Of a DNA stretch of 11,707 bases, positions 1 to 7,219 are shown piece by piece. Made by a program: the position numbers and the translations under genes. The stretch's first letter is position 1; every line of letters starts with the position of its first letter. The stretch lies in assembly GCA_025774735.1 (NCBI GenBank), contig JALGZU010000061.1, positions 1-11,707 on the forward strand. Reading direction: 5' to 3'. Below the pieces are notes generated by a model. That model was not told where the DNA came from, did no database searches, and saw nothing but the letters and a program-made list of their open reading frames with translations. Source of the stretch: a candidate division LCP-89 bacterium. Its GTDB lineage: Bacteria; Electryoneota; B3-LCP.

Positions 1-1
1 C

Positions 2-220
2 AATGCCGATCTCATTCTGCGGTCGGTGGCTATTTACCAGGACAATCGAATCTCCCCCAAGGAGACTCGCAAAGAAGAATTTGTATTGGATCTACCGCCT
101 GATGCTAAAGAAATACATATTGAGGCAGAGTTGAAGTACGAATTCGAGACCCCGGTGATGTACACTCAGAAAATGGAGGTCGAAATGGCTAAGGACACTG
201 AAGTATTGAGAATCCGCTGA
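2..220 (+). CDS. C-terminal fragment of a larger protein, possibly multihaem cytochrome c-like
   Basis: The reading frame is open from the left edge to the TGA at 218-220, giving 72 residues; the real start lies outside the window. A GTG at 26 could be read as a start but has no ribosome binding site, and the frame continues upstream of it. The visible part alternates charged and hydrophobic residues in a beta-strand-like pattern, with DNRISPKETRKEEFVLDLP followed by an AEL-Y-EFETP strand. A tail with D-RI-P-ET, then a predicted strand, then a basic strand is familiar from the C-terminal beta-sandwich of periplasmic multihaem cytochromes and related proteins. That resemblance is from memory and weak, and no haem motif lies in the visible part. 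It is followed by 217 non-coding bases and then the haem-sensor kinase operon on the same strand, which fits an electron-transfer role. The coding call is fairly safe; the function is a guess. Confidence 0.6.
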   Translation, partial: NADLILRSVAIYQDNRISPKETRKEEFVLDLPPDAKEIHIEAELKYEFETPVMYTQKMEVEMAKDTEVLRIR

Positions 221-298
221 TTTCCCCTGCACCTATCCAAACGCTTCCAATCTGCATCTCATTTCTCGTTAATCCTCCTACTCCGCACGCAGCAATCC

Positions 299-327
299 TT
301 AACATATTTGGAATTTTTGCGTATATT
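299..327 (+). promoter_or_regulatory. Predicted sigma70-type promoter for the kinase-regulator operon
   Basis: TTAACA (299-304) and TATATT (322-327) are separated by exactly 17 bases, each one mismatch from the TTGACA/TATAAT consensus. Transcription would begin near 334, about 100 bases before the GTG start at 438. The -10 box lies inside the first copy of the 44-bp tandem duplication. The second copy repeats the -10 (366-371), but the bases at the matching -35 position (TAGGAC, 343-348) fit poorly, so only the first copy is likely to be active. Confidence 0.5.
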
Positions 328-399
328 ATTAAGATAACTGAATAGGACAGACACCAATTTTTGCGTATATTATTAAGATAACTGAATAGGACAGACACC
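312..399. repeat. Perfect 44-bp tandem direct duplication
   Basis: Bases 312-355 and 356-399 are identical over 44 bases and directly adjacent. Identity stops at both ends (311 is G against C at 355; 400 is T against A at 356). Each unit starts AATTTTTGCGTATATTATT and ends AATAGGACAGACACC. The repeat lies in the leader of the haem-kinase operon and starts just upstream of the predicted -10. The GGACAGACACC end resembles termini I associate with REP/RAYT-type dispersed repeats, but only this tandem pair occurs in the window. Perfect identity suggests a recent duplication or an assembly artefact. Confidence 0.9.
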
Positions 400-437
400 T
401 GAGTGATCCTGAAGAATCTTCGCGAGGACACAAAAGC

Positions 438-2336
438 GTGCACAGCTTGCAGCTAAAAGTGACTCTGGGAGTGTTACTGGCATTAGCGTTAGCCCTGGGT
501 TCCGCCTCCTATCTGCACATGCGCCTGCTCGAAAAGCGCCGGTTGAAGACAATCGAGGCTGAGACGGCCGTTTTGGGCAGTTCGCTGGAGGGAGCATTAG
601 ATCTGGCCATGCTGGGCAGACGCTTTGAAGAACTCCAGCACACGCTTCAACGCGTAGTTCAGAATCCCGAAGTGGAGAAAGTTTTCATTCTGAACAATCG
701 GTGGGAAGTAAAACTCTCTTCGGATTCCTCGATATTGGGACAGAAATTTGAACCCGGCGCGGTACGATTTACTGACTGGCACACTGAGGATCGGTTGGAA
801 CCGTCTCCGGCCGCTGCTGCTTTTAAGCGAGACGAACGCAGCTTCTGGAGTGCGAGGCCGATTTACAACCGGCCGCAATGTCAGCAATGCCACAGCCCGG
901 AAGATGAGGTCAACGGCATCCTGGTGATGGAACGATCCCTTGAAGGATTCATCGAAGAAATCAACCAGGAAAAAAGGGAACTGGCAAAACTATCCGGGGG
1001 CGGATTTGCCGCCGCTGCATTGATCCTGATTCCTACGCTGAATATTTTAGTCGTTTCCCGTCTCCGCCGCCTTTCTCGCAGAGCTTCACGCATCAAGGCT
1101 GATGATCTGGATCACCCGCTGACAGTGAACGGCCAGGACGAGGTCTCCACCTTGGGGCATTCGTTGGAAGAGATGCGCATCCGTCTTCGTACTTCCCTCC
1201 GGGAGGTCCAGGCAGGTAAGGAATACCTCGAAAACCTGATGGATGCTCTGCACGAAGGGATGATCGTGGTGGACCATGATTTTCGGGTAAAACAAGTCAA
1301 TCGTGCCTGGAGCGAAATCAGCGGAAAGACGGCTGAGGAAATTCTGGGGAAACCGTGCTCACAGTTATGTTCGACGAACTCGAAAATTCCTCACGATTGT
1401 CCGGCCCGAGCGTGCTTAAAAAGTGGACAGGAAGGTTGGGCCCTGCACACCATCACAGATGCCGATGGGAAAGTCCGACATTTAGAAGTACATTGCTCTC
1501 CCCTGCGAAATGAAGACGGTGAGATCGTCGAAGTGATAGAAGTAACGAGAGATATTTCCAGGAGAAAACAACTGGAATCACAACTTCTGCATGCGGAGAG
1601 ACTCTCATCAGTGGGAAGATTGGCAGCAGGGGTTGCTCACGAGATAAACAATCCCATGGCTTCCGTTGTGACCAGTGCTGAGGGATTGCAGCGGCGTTAT
1701 AAGGAGACGCAGAATGGCCAACCTCCGCCCTCACAAACAGAAATAGACGAGTATCTGGAAACGATCCGCAATGCAGGCAGGCGCTGCAGGGAAGTCACAT
1801 CGAAGCTGCTCAACTTCGCCCGCAAAGATCCTGCCTATGGGGATCTCATCGATTTTAACGGCTTGGCTTTAGACGCTTTAACTCTGGTTCGCCGAAGCGT
1901 CAGCGACGGCTGCTGCATCCATATGGAACTCGACCCGGATCTGCCCATGATCATGGGTGCGTCGGGTGAATTGACTCAGCTTATCTTTAACCTTCTATTG
2001 AACGCCGCGGATGCCGTCGGAGAAAAAGGCGAGATTTGGGTAATTACCGCTGGAGAGGAGAGAGGCATCAGACTCAAGATCCGCGATACCGGCACGGGTA
2101 TCCCTGAATCCGCACTGCCACATATCTTCGACCCATTTTTTACCACCAAACCGCCCGGGGCCGGATCGGGTCTGGGCTTATTCATCTGTAGAGGTACTGT
2201 GGACAAACACCATGGCGACATAAGGCTGGACAACCGAGCTGAAGGAGGGGCTGAGGTTACGGTATATCTCCCCTTAGAATCATTCTCTAATGTAACCTCG
2301 AATGGTGAAGATACACCAGAGGAGGGTAACTCTTGA
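438..2336 (+). CDS. Membrane sensor histidine kinase with periplasmic CxxCH haem motif, HAMP and Cys-rich PAS
   Basis: A 632-residue NtrB-like sensor kinase that should autophosphorylate and pass phosphate to the adjacent regulator. The GTG start has GAGGA (424-428) at good spacing. Order of parts: membrane helix at about 6-28; periplasmic sensor at about 30-185, with a haem c attachment motif C148-QQ-C151-H152; second helix at about 186-206; HAMP at about 206-258; PAS at about 262-375; HisKA with H401 in the AHEINNP box; HATPase with N518/N522 (N box), D550-TGTG (G1), FDPFFTT 564-570 (F box) and GSGLGLF 576-582 (G2). All catalytic boxes are intact. The PAS carries C307, C311, C321 and C326, a spacing that could hold a metal or cluster or respond to thiols; that is inference. 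One CxxCH outside the membrane implies the cytochrome c maturation system, and redox, NO or another haem ligand is the likely signal, with no way to choose here. The stop overlaps the start of the next gene. The kinase call is very sure; haem binding is probable. Confidence 0.93.
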   Translation: MHSLQLKVTLGVLLALALALGSASYLHMRLLEKRRLKTIEAETAVLGSSLEGALDLAMLGRRFEELQHTLQRVVQNPEVEKVFILNNRWEVKLSSDSSILGQKFEPGAVRFTDWHTEDRLEPSPAAAAFKRDERSFWSARPIYNRPQCQQCHSPEDEVNGILVMERSLEGFIEEINQEKRELAKLSGGGFAAAALILIPTLNILVVSRLRRLSRRASRIKADDLDHPLTVNGQDEVSTLGHSLEEMRIRLRTSLREVQAGKEYLENLMDALHEGMIVVDHDFRVKQVNRAWSEISGKTAEEILGKPCSQLCSTNSKIPHDCPARACLKSGQEGWALHTITDADGKVRHLEVHCSPLRNEDGEIVEVIEVTRDISRRKQLESQLLHAERLSSVGRLAAGVAHEINNPMASVVTSAEGLQRRYKETQNGQPPPSQTEIDEYLETIRNAGRRCREVTSKLLNFARKDPAYGDLIDFNGLALDALTLVRRSVSDGCCIHMELDPDLPMIMGASGELTQLIFNLLLNAADAVGEKGEIWVITAGEERGIRLKIRDTGTGIPESALPHIFDPFFTTKPPGAGSGLGLFICRGTVDKHHGDIRLDNRAEGGAEVTVYLPLESFSNVTSNGEDTPEEGNS

Positions 2337-3721
2337 ATTTGGAAACAAAAGCCCAGATTTCTGCGTCAGAGGCGGCGACTATCTGGATAGTGGACGACGA
2401 TTCGGACTTCAACCGGGTGATTTCAAAAGAGTTGAAGCGAATGGGATTTCGCGTGAAGAGTTTCAGCACGGGCGATCACATAGAGAAGCGTCTTGAAGAA
2501 GAAAAATGCGACCTCCTCCTCCTGGATTTGTTGATGCCGGGGAGGTCCGGCCAGGAGGTGTTGATTGAAATCAAAAAGGTTGCTCCGGAAGTAATGGTTG
2601 TCGTGCTAACCGGCCATGGTACTCTGGAAAACGCCGTGGCTGCCATGAGGGCTGGAGCCTATGACTTCCTCACCAAACCCTGTGAACTGGATCAACTGGA
2701 GATGGTACTGCGTCGAGCGCTCGAAACGCAGTTGCTAAAATATCATAACGTTCTGCTTCGTTCGGAACTGGTACGCCGGGACCCTCCTGTCGAAGTCGCC
2801 GGCAGGAGTCCGGCTTTTCAGGCACTCTGGAACCTGGTGCAGAGGGTGGCGGTCACGGATACCAACGTTCTGATCCAGGGCGAATCCGGCACCGGTAAAG
2901 AGGTGGTCGCCAGAGCACTTCACCACTACAGTGAACGCCACGACAATCCCTTCATCGTGGTAGATTGCGGGACACTGCATGACCAGCTTTTAGAGAGCGA
3001 GCTCTTTGGACACGAAAGGGGAGCTTATACCGGCGCCGTCACCACGAAACACGGCTTGTTCGAGGTGGCTGATACAGGTACGATCTTCCTCGACGAAATC
3101 GGCGAAATGAGCATGACTACTCAAGCGAAAATCTTGCGATTTCTGGAAACTCAGCAATTTCGCCGCCTGGGAGGCACCCGAAATTTGAGTGTCAATGTGC
3201 GCGTGGTCGCCGCCACTAATAAAGCACTGACAGAAGAGACAAAGAGTGGAAAATTTCGAGAAGATCTCTATTACCGGCTTAACGTTATCACACTGACTAT
3301 TCCACCTCTGCGGGATCGCAAAGATGACATCCCCGTTTTAGTCGATCATTTTCTCAAAACCTCACCGCAATTGGGCGCGCAGAAAAAATACTTCAACGAG
3401 GCAGCCATCGAAAAAATGAGAGACTATTCCTGGCCTGGCAACGTTCGTGAGTTGAGAAATGCCGTCGAGAGAGCTTTAATTCTGGCGGATGGGCAGAGCA
3501 TCGGTCCGGAATACCTTCCCAAGCCCTTGAGCGGTGGGGAGACATTTTTATCCCGCGTGTTAGATGAATCCAGGCTGCAGACCCTGGCGGCGCTGGAAAA
3601 GGAGTACACTGGGTGGGTTTTAAAGCAAACAGGGGGCAAGAAAAGAGAAGCAGCCGAAATTTTAGGCATTGACCCCAAAACCTTGTACCGCAAATTAAAA
3701 GATTGGGATACAAGTATATGA
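2333..3721 (+). CDS. NtrC-family sigma54-dependent response regulator
   Basis: A 462-residue regulator with the full receiver, AAA+ and Fis-type layout. The receiver (about 16-130) has acidic pocket D21/D22, phosphoacceptor D65, T93 and K115. The AAA+ domain (about 155-385) has Walker A GESGTGKE (183-190), the sigma54-contacting loop as GAYTGA (230-235, the common Tyr variant of GAFTGA), Walker B IFLDEIGEM (251-259), an arginine-rich FREDLYYRL segment (308-316) and WPGNVREL (367-374). A Fis-like helix-turn-helix covers about 420-459 (REAAEILGIDPKTLYRKLK). It is therefore predicted to remodel sigma54 holoenzyme with ATP after phosphorylation by its partner kinase. The TTG start at 2333 is fixed by a strong Shine-Dalgarno GAGGAGGG (2319-2326) six bases upstream, and it overlaps the kinase stop as TTGA, so translation is probably coupled. 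I saw no convincing -24/-12 promoter in the window, so its targets probably lie elsewhere. Confidence 0.95.
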   Translation: MNLETKAQISASEAATIWIVDDDSDFNRVISKELKRMGFRVKSFSTGDHIEKRLEEEKCDLLLLDLLMPGRSGQEVLIEIKKVAPEVMVVVLTGHGTLENAVAAMRAGAYDFLTKPCELDQLEMVLRRALETQLLKYHNVLLRSELVRRDPPVEVAGRSPAFQALWNLVQRVAVTDTNVLIQGESGTGKEVVARALHHYSERHDNPFIVVDCGTLHDQLLESELFGHERGAYTGAVTTKHGLFEVADTGTIFLDEIGEMSMTTQAKILRFLETQQFRRLGGTRNLSVNVRVVAATNKALTEETKSGKFREDLYYRLNVITLTIPPLRDRKDDIPVLVDHFLKTSPQLGAQKKYFNEAAIEKMRDYSWPGNVRELRNAVERALILADGQSIGPEYLPKPLSGGETFLSRVLDESRLQTLAALEKEYTGWVLKQTGGKKREAAEILGIDPKTLYRKLKDWDTSI

Positions 3722-3857
3722 ACACATGTTTCTTTTGACGCTTATTGCAGTTAATATACATGACTGGGGATGGTCTTCTTTTCGGTGCTTTCCACGCGCG
3801 TATATTCAACGCGTTTTCCCAAAATATCGTCAATTCCCCGCACAAAATCTACCTACC

Positions 3858-3899
<42 letters not shown>

Positions 3900-3917
3900 C
3901 CTTAAATTACTGGAAAA

Positions 3918-3949
3918 ACAAAAAAAATCCCCTCAAAGCTGAGGGGATT
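3918..3949 (-). terminator. Intrinsic terminator of the metallo-hydrolase gene
   Basis: Arms AATCCCCTCA (3926-3935) and TGAGGGGATT (3940-3949) form a perfect 10-bp hairpin with a four-base loop. On the plus strand it is preceded by an A-rich run (3914-3927), so on the minus strand the stem is followed by a U tract, as a Rho-independent terminator needs. It lies 34 bases past the stop codon of the minus-strand gene ending at 3983. Read on the plus strand the stem has no U tract, so it is not an obvious terminator for the regulator operon. Confidence 0.9.
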
Positions 3950-3982
3950 AGAATCTATGCTGGTGATCTTCCAGATTAAAAT

Positions 3983-4924
3983 CTAAAACACATCGAGGTC
4001 CTCAGCAGAGATAACCTCGCCATCATATCGATCGGTGACTTCCCTGACGAGCTCTTCATCCGAGCTTCCCCAGTAGAGCTGGTGGTAGAGGATCAGTAGT
4101 CCCGGTTTCACCTGGTTGGCGATTTCTGCAAGTTCCGCAGTAGACGTGTGAAACTCAGAATGATACTTTTTCCAGAACTCTGAAAGGTCCTGGTACTTTT
4201 CGAAAGAATATACCTCGTGAATCAATAGGTCCGCACCTTTACAAATTTCGATGAGATTTTCACATGGTCTTGTGTCTCCTGATATTGCAATGGTTCTGTC
4301 GGGAGTTGTAAACTTGAATCCAAACGCCTCCGGCCAGCTTCCATGTTCGACCAGGAAAGCCTCGACGGTCACGTTCTCGTCCTGGTAAATTACACCGGGC
4401 TTGATTTCGTGAGCACTGACTCGCCATCCCTGGTTATTTGCGGGCTCAAGACCGTATAAGCGCATTCTGATATCCTCTTTGTATGCCTCGAGGATATGCC
4501 TGGTCATAGATTCAATCCCTTCCGGTCCATAAACCTCCAGCGGTTCATCCCTGCCCATCACCCAGGGCGTAAAGATGAGATCGGCATAACCGGTCGTGTG
4601 ATCCGAATGCAGATGGGTGAGGAATGCCCGCTTGATGTTTGATACTTTTAATCCTTCTATCTCACCGCCGTATCTGGGCGACAAAGCTGCGGCTTTTCGG
4701 ATTAAACCGGGTCCGAAATCAATAATGTAGGGAACATCATCGACAATAACGGCAATTGAATTTCCAGAATGATTCGGGTCAGGATTCGGAGTGCCGGTAC
4801 CGAGGAACACGACTTTTGTCGTATCTGAGGGAGAGTACGCTTCCTGTGCCTGGAGGTGTGAAAAAAGGGGTGATGCAATAACGAGAACAAGGAAAAATCT
4901 CATTAAATGATTCGATTCTATCAT
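3983..4924 (-). CDS. Exported metallo-beta-lactamase-fold hydrolase (RNase Z/arylsulfatase-like)
   Basis: A 313-residue binuclear-metal hydrolase with a predicted signal peptide (core MRFFLVLVIASPLFSHLQAQ, residues 8-27, cleavage near AQA/E). The mature protein begins with the strand VVFLGTGTPNPDP (38-50), the RNase Z/ElaC and AtsA-type signature. Zinc ligands are visible in order: H104-x-H106-x-D108-H109 (HLHSDH), H194, D217 (SGDTRP), H259 (FHTS) and H281 (LYHQLYW). All metal positions are present, so the enzyme is probably active. Export argues against tRNA 3' processing and favours a small-molecule ester, sulfate or lactone substrate; the substrate cannot be read from sequence. The ATG at 4924 is chosen because a GGGAG Shine-Dalgarno (plus-strand 4934-4938) lies nine bases upstream; the inner Met8 at 4903 has none. 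It is a single gene, convergent with the regulator operon and closed by the hairpin at 3926-3949. Confidence 0.9.
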   Translation of the reverse strand: MIESNHLMRFFLVLVIASPLFSHLQAQEAYSPSDTTKVVFLGTGTPNPDPNHSGNSIAVIVDDVPYIIDFGPGLIRKAAALSPRYGGEIEGLKVSNIKRAFLTHLHSDHTTGYADLIFTPWVMGRDEPLEVYGPEGIESMTRHILEAYKEDIRMRLYGLEPANNQGWRVSAHEIKPGVIYQDENVTVEAFLVEHGSWPEAFGFKFTTPDRTIAISGDTRPCENLIEICKGADLLIHEVYSFEKYQDLSEFWKKYHSEFHTSTAELAEIANQVKPGLLILYHQLYWGSSDEELVREVTDRYDGEVISAEDLDVF

Positions 4925-4969
4925 TTTGGTTCACTCCCATTTGTTCGCGAGTTTGAGAATTGCTTAGCA

Positions 4970-4998
4970 AGTATAACGACTAAACGATAGAAAGTCCA
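4970..4998 (-). promoter_or_regulatory. Predicted sigma70-type promoter of the metallo-hydrolase gene
   Basis: Read on the minus strand, TGGACT (4998-4993) and TATACT (4975-4970) are 17 bases apart. The -10 is one base from consensus and the -35 two. Transcription would start near 4963, about 39 bases before the ATG. It faces away from the promoter at 5070-5098, so the two genes are divergently transcribed from this 285-base region. Confidence 0.45.
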
Positions 4999-5069
4999 GA
5001 AGAAAACGCCGTTTACCGCGTAGACGTCGACAGCTTTCTGAATAAATTTTCCCGAAAAAATATTAGCAC

Positions 5070-5098
5070 TTGACTTTGGGGATTCAGTTTTGTACATT
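5070..5098 (+). promoter_or_regulatory. Predicted sigma70-type promoter of the secreted propeller gene
   Basis: TTGACT (5070-5075) and TACATT (5093-5098) are 17 bases apart, one and two mismatches from consensus. Transcription would start near 5105, leaving a leader of about 105 bases before the ATG at 5210. Confidence 0.5.
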
Positions 5099-5140
5099 AT
5101 TTGATATAGGATAGGAGTAGACGGCAATCTACCCAAATAA

Positions 5141-5165
5141 TCCCTGGAACTCGATATCCCAGGGA
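5141..5165 (+). promoter_or_regulatory. Inverted repeat in the leader of the secreted propeller gene
   Basis: TCCCTGG (5141-5147) and CCAGGGA (5159-5165) form a perfect 7-bp dyad with an 11-base spacer, about 36 bases downstream of the predicted start of transcription. It could be a leader hairpin or a dimeric operator. There is no U tract, so it is not a simple terminator. Nothing in the sequence identifies a binding protein. Confidence 0.3.
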
Positions 5166-5209
5166 ATACGTAAAAGGCTTTGACACTTCATCTTTATGGA
5201 GAGACAAAA

Positions 5210-7099
5210 ATGCGGAGCAGAACACATCTGCTGGTTATTTGCCTGTGTCTGGCGTTGCCCCCTCAACTCTCACTCGGCGGGGATTGGATGACGGGTGGTG
5301 GTAATTCGGAGAGAAACGGACTCTCGGATGAAATCGGTCCCGCTGAGCCCGATCACCTCTGGCAAGCCGCCAGCTCGGCCTGGTTCGGAAACCAGATGTT
5401 TACCGAAGGTGACAAACTTGTTACCAGGCGGTATATTGCGCCGTACAACGTGCCCATCGTCTGTTACGATTTTAATACCGGCGTTCTACTCTGGAGTGTG
5501 AATCTACCAGGTGCTTTCCAATCACTACCTCTGGGGTGCCGAGATGGTAAAGTCTACGCGTTGAATTACCACGAAAGCGGAGTCGATACGCTCTGCGCGC
5601 TGGATGTAAATGACGGTTCGATTATCTGGCAGGTACTGGTTCCTGAACTACCTTATTTTTATTCTCCCGAGAGTGCTGCCTTCACTTCGAACGGCGATTT
5701 GATACTGGGCGATCTCTATTCTGTTAATCGCTACGATAAAAATACCGGCCAATTGCTCTGGAGTTTCAACCGGGTGGGATTCGCTTCAGGCTGTTCAGAA
5801 GCTCTCGTGTACGAAAATACCGTATATGCCTGGACTCAATCCGGTGGCGCCTTCCAGATCGTTGCCATCGATGCCGACAACGGAATGGAGAGATACCGCG
5901 TCGACATCGAGGGCACACCCGGTGGTCCTATGCAGCAGGCGGCTCCGGGTTGTGTCGGCTCTGATGGGCGGATTTACGTTCATCGGCAGGGTGATAATAT
6001 CACCGCCTTGGAAGATACGGGTGTCAGTCTGCAGGTTCTATGGAGTGTGCCCATTAGCGGCAGCGCACCGTTCGGCTACATCGCAGTCGGACAGGATGGA
6101 TCCGTTTACGCCCCCATTGATGGAGCCGTAATTCGCATCGATCCTTCAAATGGAACGATCCTGAATACCTCTGAAACGATCTCGACCGACCTGAATACGA
6201 AAACCCGTTTTGCGGTCGGCCAGAACGGTACAATCTACGTGTCCGATGGTGAATTTGACGCCGGTGAACTCTGGGCGTTTTCACCCGATCTGACGACCCT
6301 CTGGAATGAGCCTGTTCACGATATCAACGACAGTGGACCCGCCCTGGGACAGGATGGCAAGCTGGCGGTTGCCGGGGATCAATATATCACCGTTTTCAAG
6401 ACCGTTCCCCCGGTTTCCATAACTCTGACTCCCTACGGATCGCCCATTGTGATTCCGGCTGCCGGAGGTAGTTTTGACTTCAATGTTGAACTCACCAACA
6501 ATGAATTGTACTCCACAACTTTCGATACCTGGATCTCGACACAATTACCCAACGGTTCCTGGTACGGGCCGCTCTTAGGCCCCGTCAACATCACACTTTC
6601 CGGCGGCTTTTCCATTAATCGAGACAGGACACAGTATGTCCCCGGGAACGCTCCAGCCGGCACCTACACGTATGCCGGTTACGTAGGCGTATATCCGGAT
6701 GACATCTGGGCGAGTGACAGTTTCAGCTTCGAAAAAAGCACTCTGGGGGACAACGGCTTAATAAGCGACTGGTTGAACTATGGGGAATATTTCGAGGAAT
6801 ACACTACTGAACTTGAACAGGTCGTGCCTGATGGATTTGTTCTGAACGGTGCCTATCCCAATCCGTTTAATCCGGTGACGACCATCTCCTTCAGCTTGCT
6901 TGAAAGCAGCCTGGTAACACTGGAAGTGTTCGATACGTCCGGTAGGCGCGTAGGGGTCGGTCTTGCGCCGACCCGCCAATATTCCCCCGGTAAGCACGAA
7001 ATAGCCTTCGATGGGTCTAATCTCCCGTCCGGCGTGTACTTCTATCGCTTGGAAGCGGGCAACGTCAACGCCACGGGTAATATGGTGCTGATGAAGTAA
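5210..7099 (+). CDS. Secreted PQQ-like beta-propeller protein with type IX sorting domain
   Basis: A 629-residue exported protein. The ATG at 5210 follows GGAGAG (5198-5203) by six bases and is preferred to the in-frame TTG at 5180, since it opens a signal peptide directly (MRSRTHLLVICLCLALPPQL, cleavage near LGG). Residues about 25-397 are a beta-propeller with repeats of the form YD-NTG-LLWS, DGSIIW and NGTIYV, as in PQQ/BamB-like quinoprotein folds. No catalytic residues are recognisable, so a structural or binding role is likely. Residues about 401-510 form a beta-sandwich also present in the protein at 8823-11624. An acidic linker follows (about 515-540), then a Por/type IX type-A sorting domain (about 543-629) with AYPNPFNPVTTISF, DGSNLPSGVYFYRLEAG and terminal MVLMK. 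It should cross the inner membrane by Sec and the outer membrane by the type IX system, ending on the surface or outside. The ligand is unknown. Confidence 0.9.
   Translation: MRSRTHLLVICLCLALPPQLSLGGDWMTGGGNSERNGLSDEIGPAEPDHLWQAASSAWFGNQMFTEGDKLVTRRYIAPYNVPIVCYDFNTGVLLWSVNLPGAFQSLPLGCRDGKVYALNYHESGVDTLCALDVNDGSIIWQVLVPELPYFYSPESAAFTSNGDLILGDLYSVNRYDKNTGQLLWSFNRVGFASGCSEALVYENTVYAWTQSGGAFQIVAIDADNGMERYRVDIEGTPGGPMQQAAPGCVGSDGRIYVHRQGDNITALEDTGVSLQVLWSVPISGSAPFGYIAVGQDGSVYAPIDGAVIRIDPSNGTILNTSETISTDLNTKTRFAVGQNGTIYVSDGEFDAGELWAFSPDLTTLWNEPVHDINDSGPALGQDGKLAVAGDQYITVFKTVPPVSITLTPYGSPIVIPAAGGSFDFNVELTNNELYSTTFDTWISTQLPNGSWYGPLLGPVNITLSGGFSINRDRTQYVPGNAPAGTYTYAGYVGVYPDDIWASDSFSFEKSTLGDNGLISDWLNYGEYFEEYTTELEQVVPDGFVLNGAYPNPFNPVTTISFSLLESSLVTLEVFDTSGRRVGVGLAPTRQYSPGKHEIAFDGSNLPSGVYFYRLEAGNVNATGNMVLMK
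6953..6975. repeat. GC-rich palindrome inside the sorting-domain coding sequence
   Basis: GGGTCGG (6954-6960) and CCGACCC (6968-6974) form a perfect 7-bp inverted repeat with a seven-base loop. It lies in the codons for VGLAPTR, a stretch two residues longer than the matching part of the sorting domain encoded near 11480-11530. The start GGGGTCGGT recurs at the very end of the window (11699-11707). It resembles REP-like dispersed palindromes. Confidence 0.4.
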
Positions 7100-7126
7100 C
7101 CGCTACCGCTACACCGCATCAGAACC

Positions 7127-7153
7127 ATAGGGGTGGAAGTTCTCCGCCCCTGT
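7127..7153 (+). terminator. Terminator-like hairpin after the secreted propeller gene
   Basis: ATAGGGGTGGA (7127-7137) and TCCGCCCCTGT (7143-7153) pair over 11 bp with two wobble pairs around a five-base loop, 27 bases past the stop at 7099. Only a short, interrupted U run follows (TTTCACTCC), so it is a weak intrinsic terminator or a REP-like palindrome serving as one. Its position just before a fresh promoter supports a transcription boundary. Confidence 0.5.
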
Positions 7154-7190
7154 TTCACTCCAAAAATTTTACTTATTTAACCCTGACCTA

Positions 7191-7219
7191 TTGACATTGG
7201 AACGGAAATATTATATATT
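7191..7219 (+). promoter_or_regulatory. Strong predicted sigma70-type promoter of the Ntn-hydrolase operon
   Basis: A perfect -35 TTGACA (7191-7196) stands 17 bases from TATATT (7214-7219), one base off consensus, in AT-rich DNA. Transcription would start near 7226, giving a leader of about 113 bases. This is the best promoter match I found in the window. It also argues against translation from the TTG at 7228, which would sit at the transcript's 5' end without a ribosome binding site. Confidence 0.65.

Noticed and set aside
1621..1636. TGGCAGCAGGGGTTGC, resembling a sigma54 -24/-12 promoter
   Set aside because: There are 11 bases between GG and GC instead of 10, and the site lies inside the conserved H-box codons of the kinase, which explain the sequence.
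3794..3817. ACGCG/CGCGT inverted repeat followed by a short T run, as a terminator of the regulator gene
   Set aside because: The arms are only five bases with a long loop, and the T run is four bases; too weak to claim.
4921..5136. 71-codon minus-strand frame just upstream of the metallo-hydrolase
   Set aside because: It starts at a TTG without a ribosome binding site and covers both divergent promoters; the protein has no recognisable features.
5180..5209. TTG start ten codons upstream of the propeller gene's ATG
   Set aside because: The ATG at 5210 has a well-placed GGAGAG, and a signal peptide begins right there.
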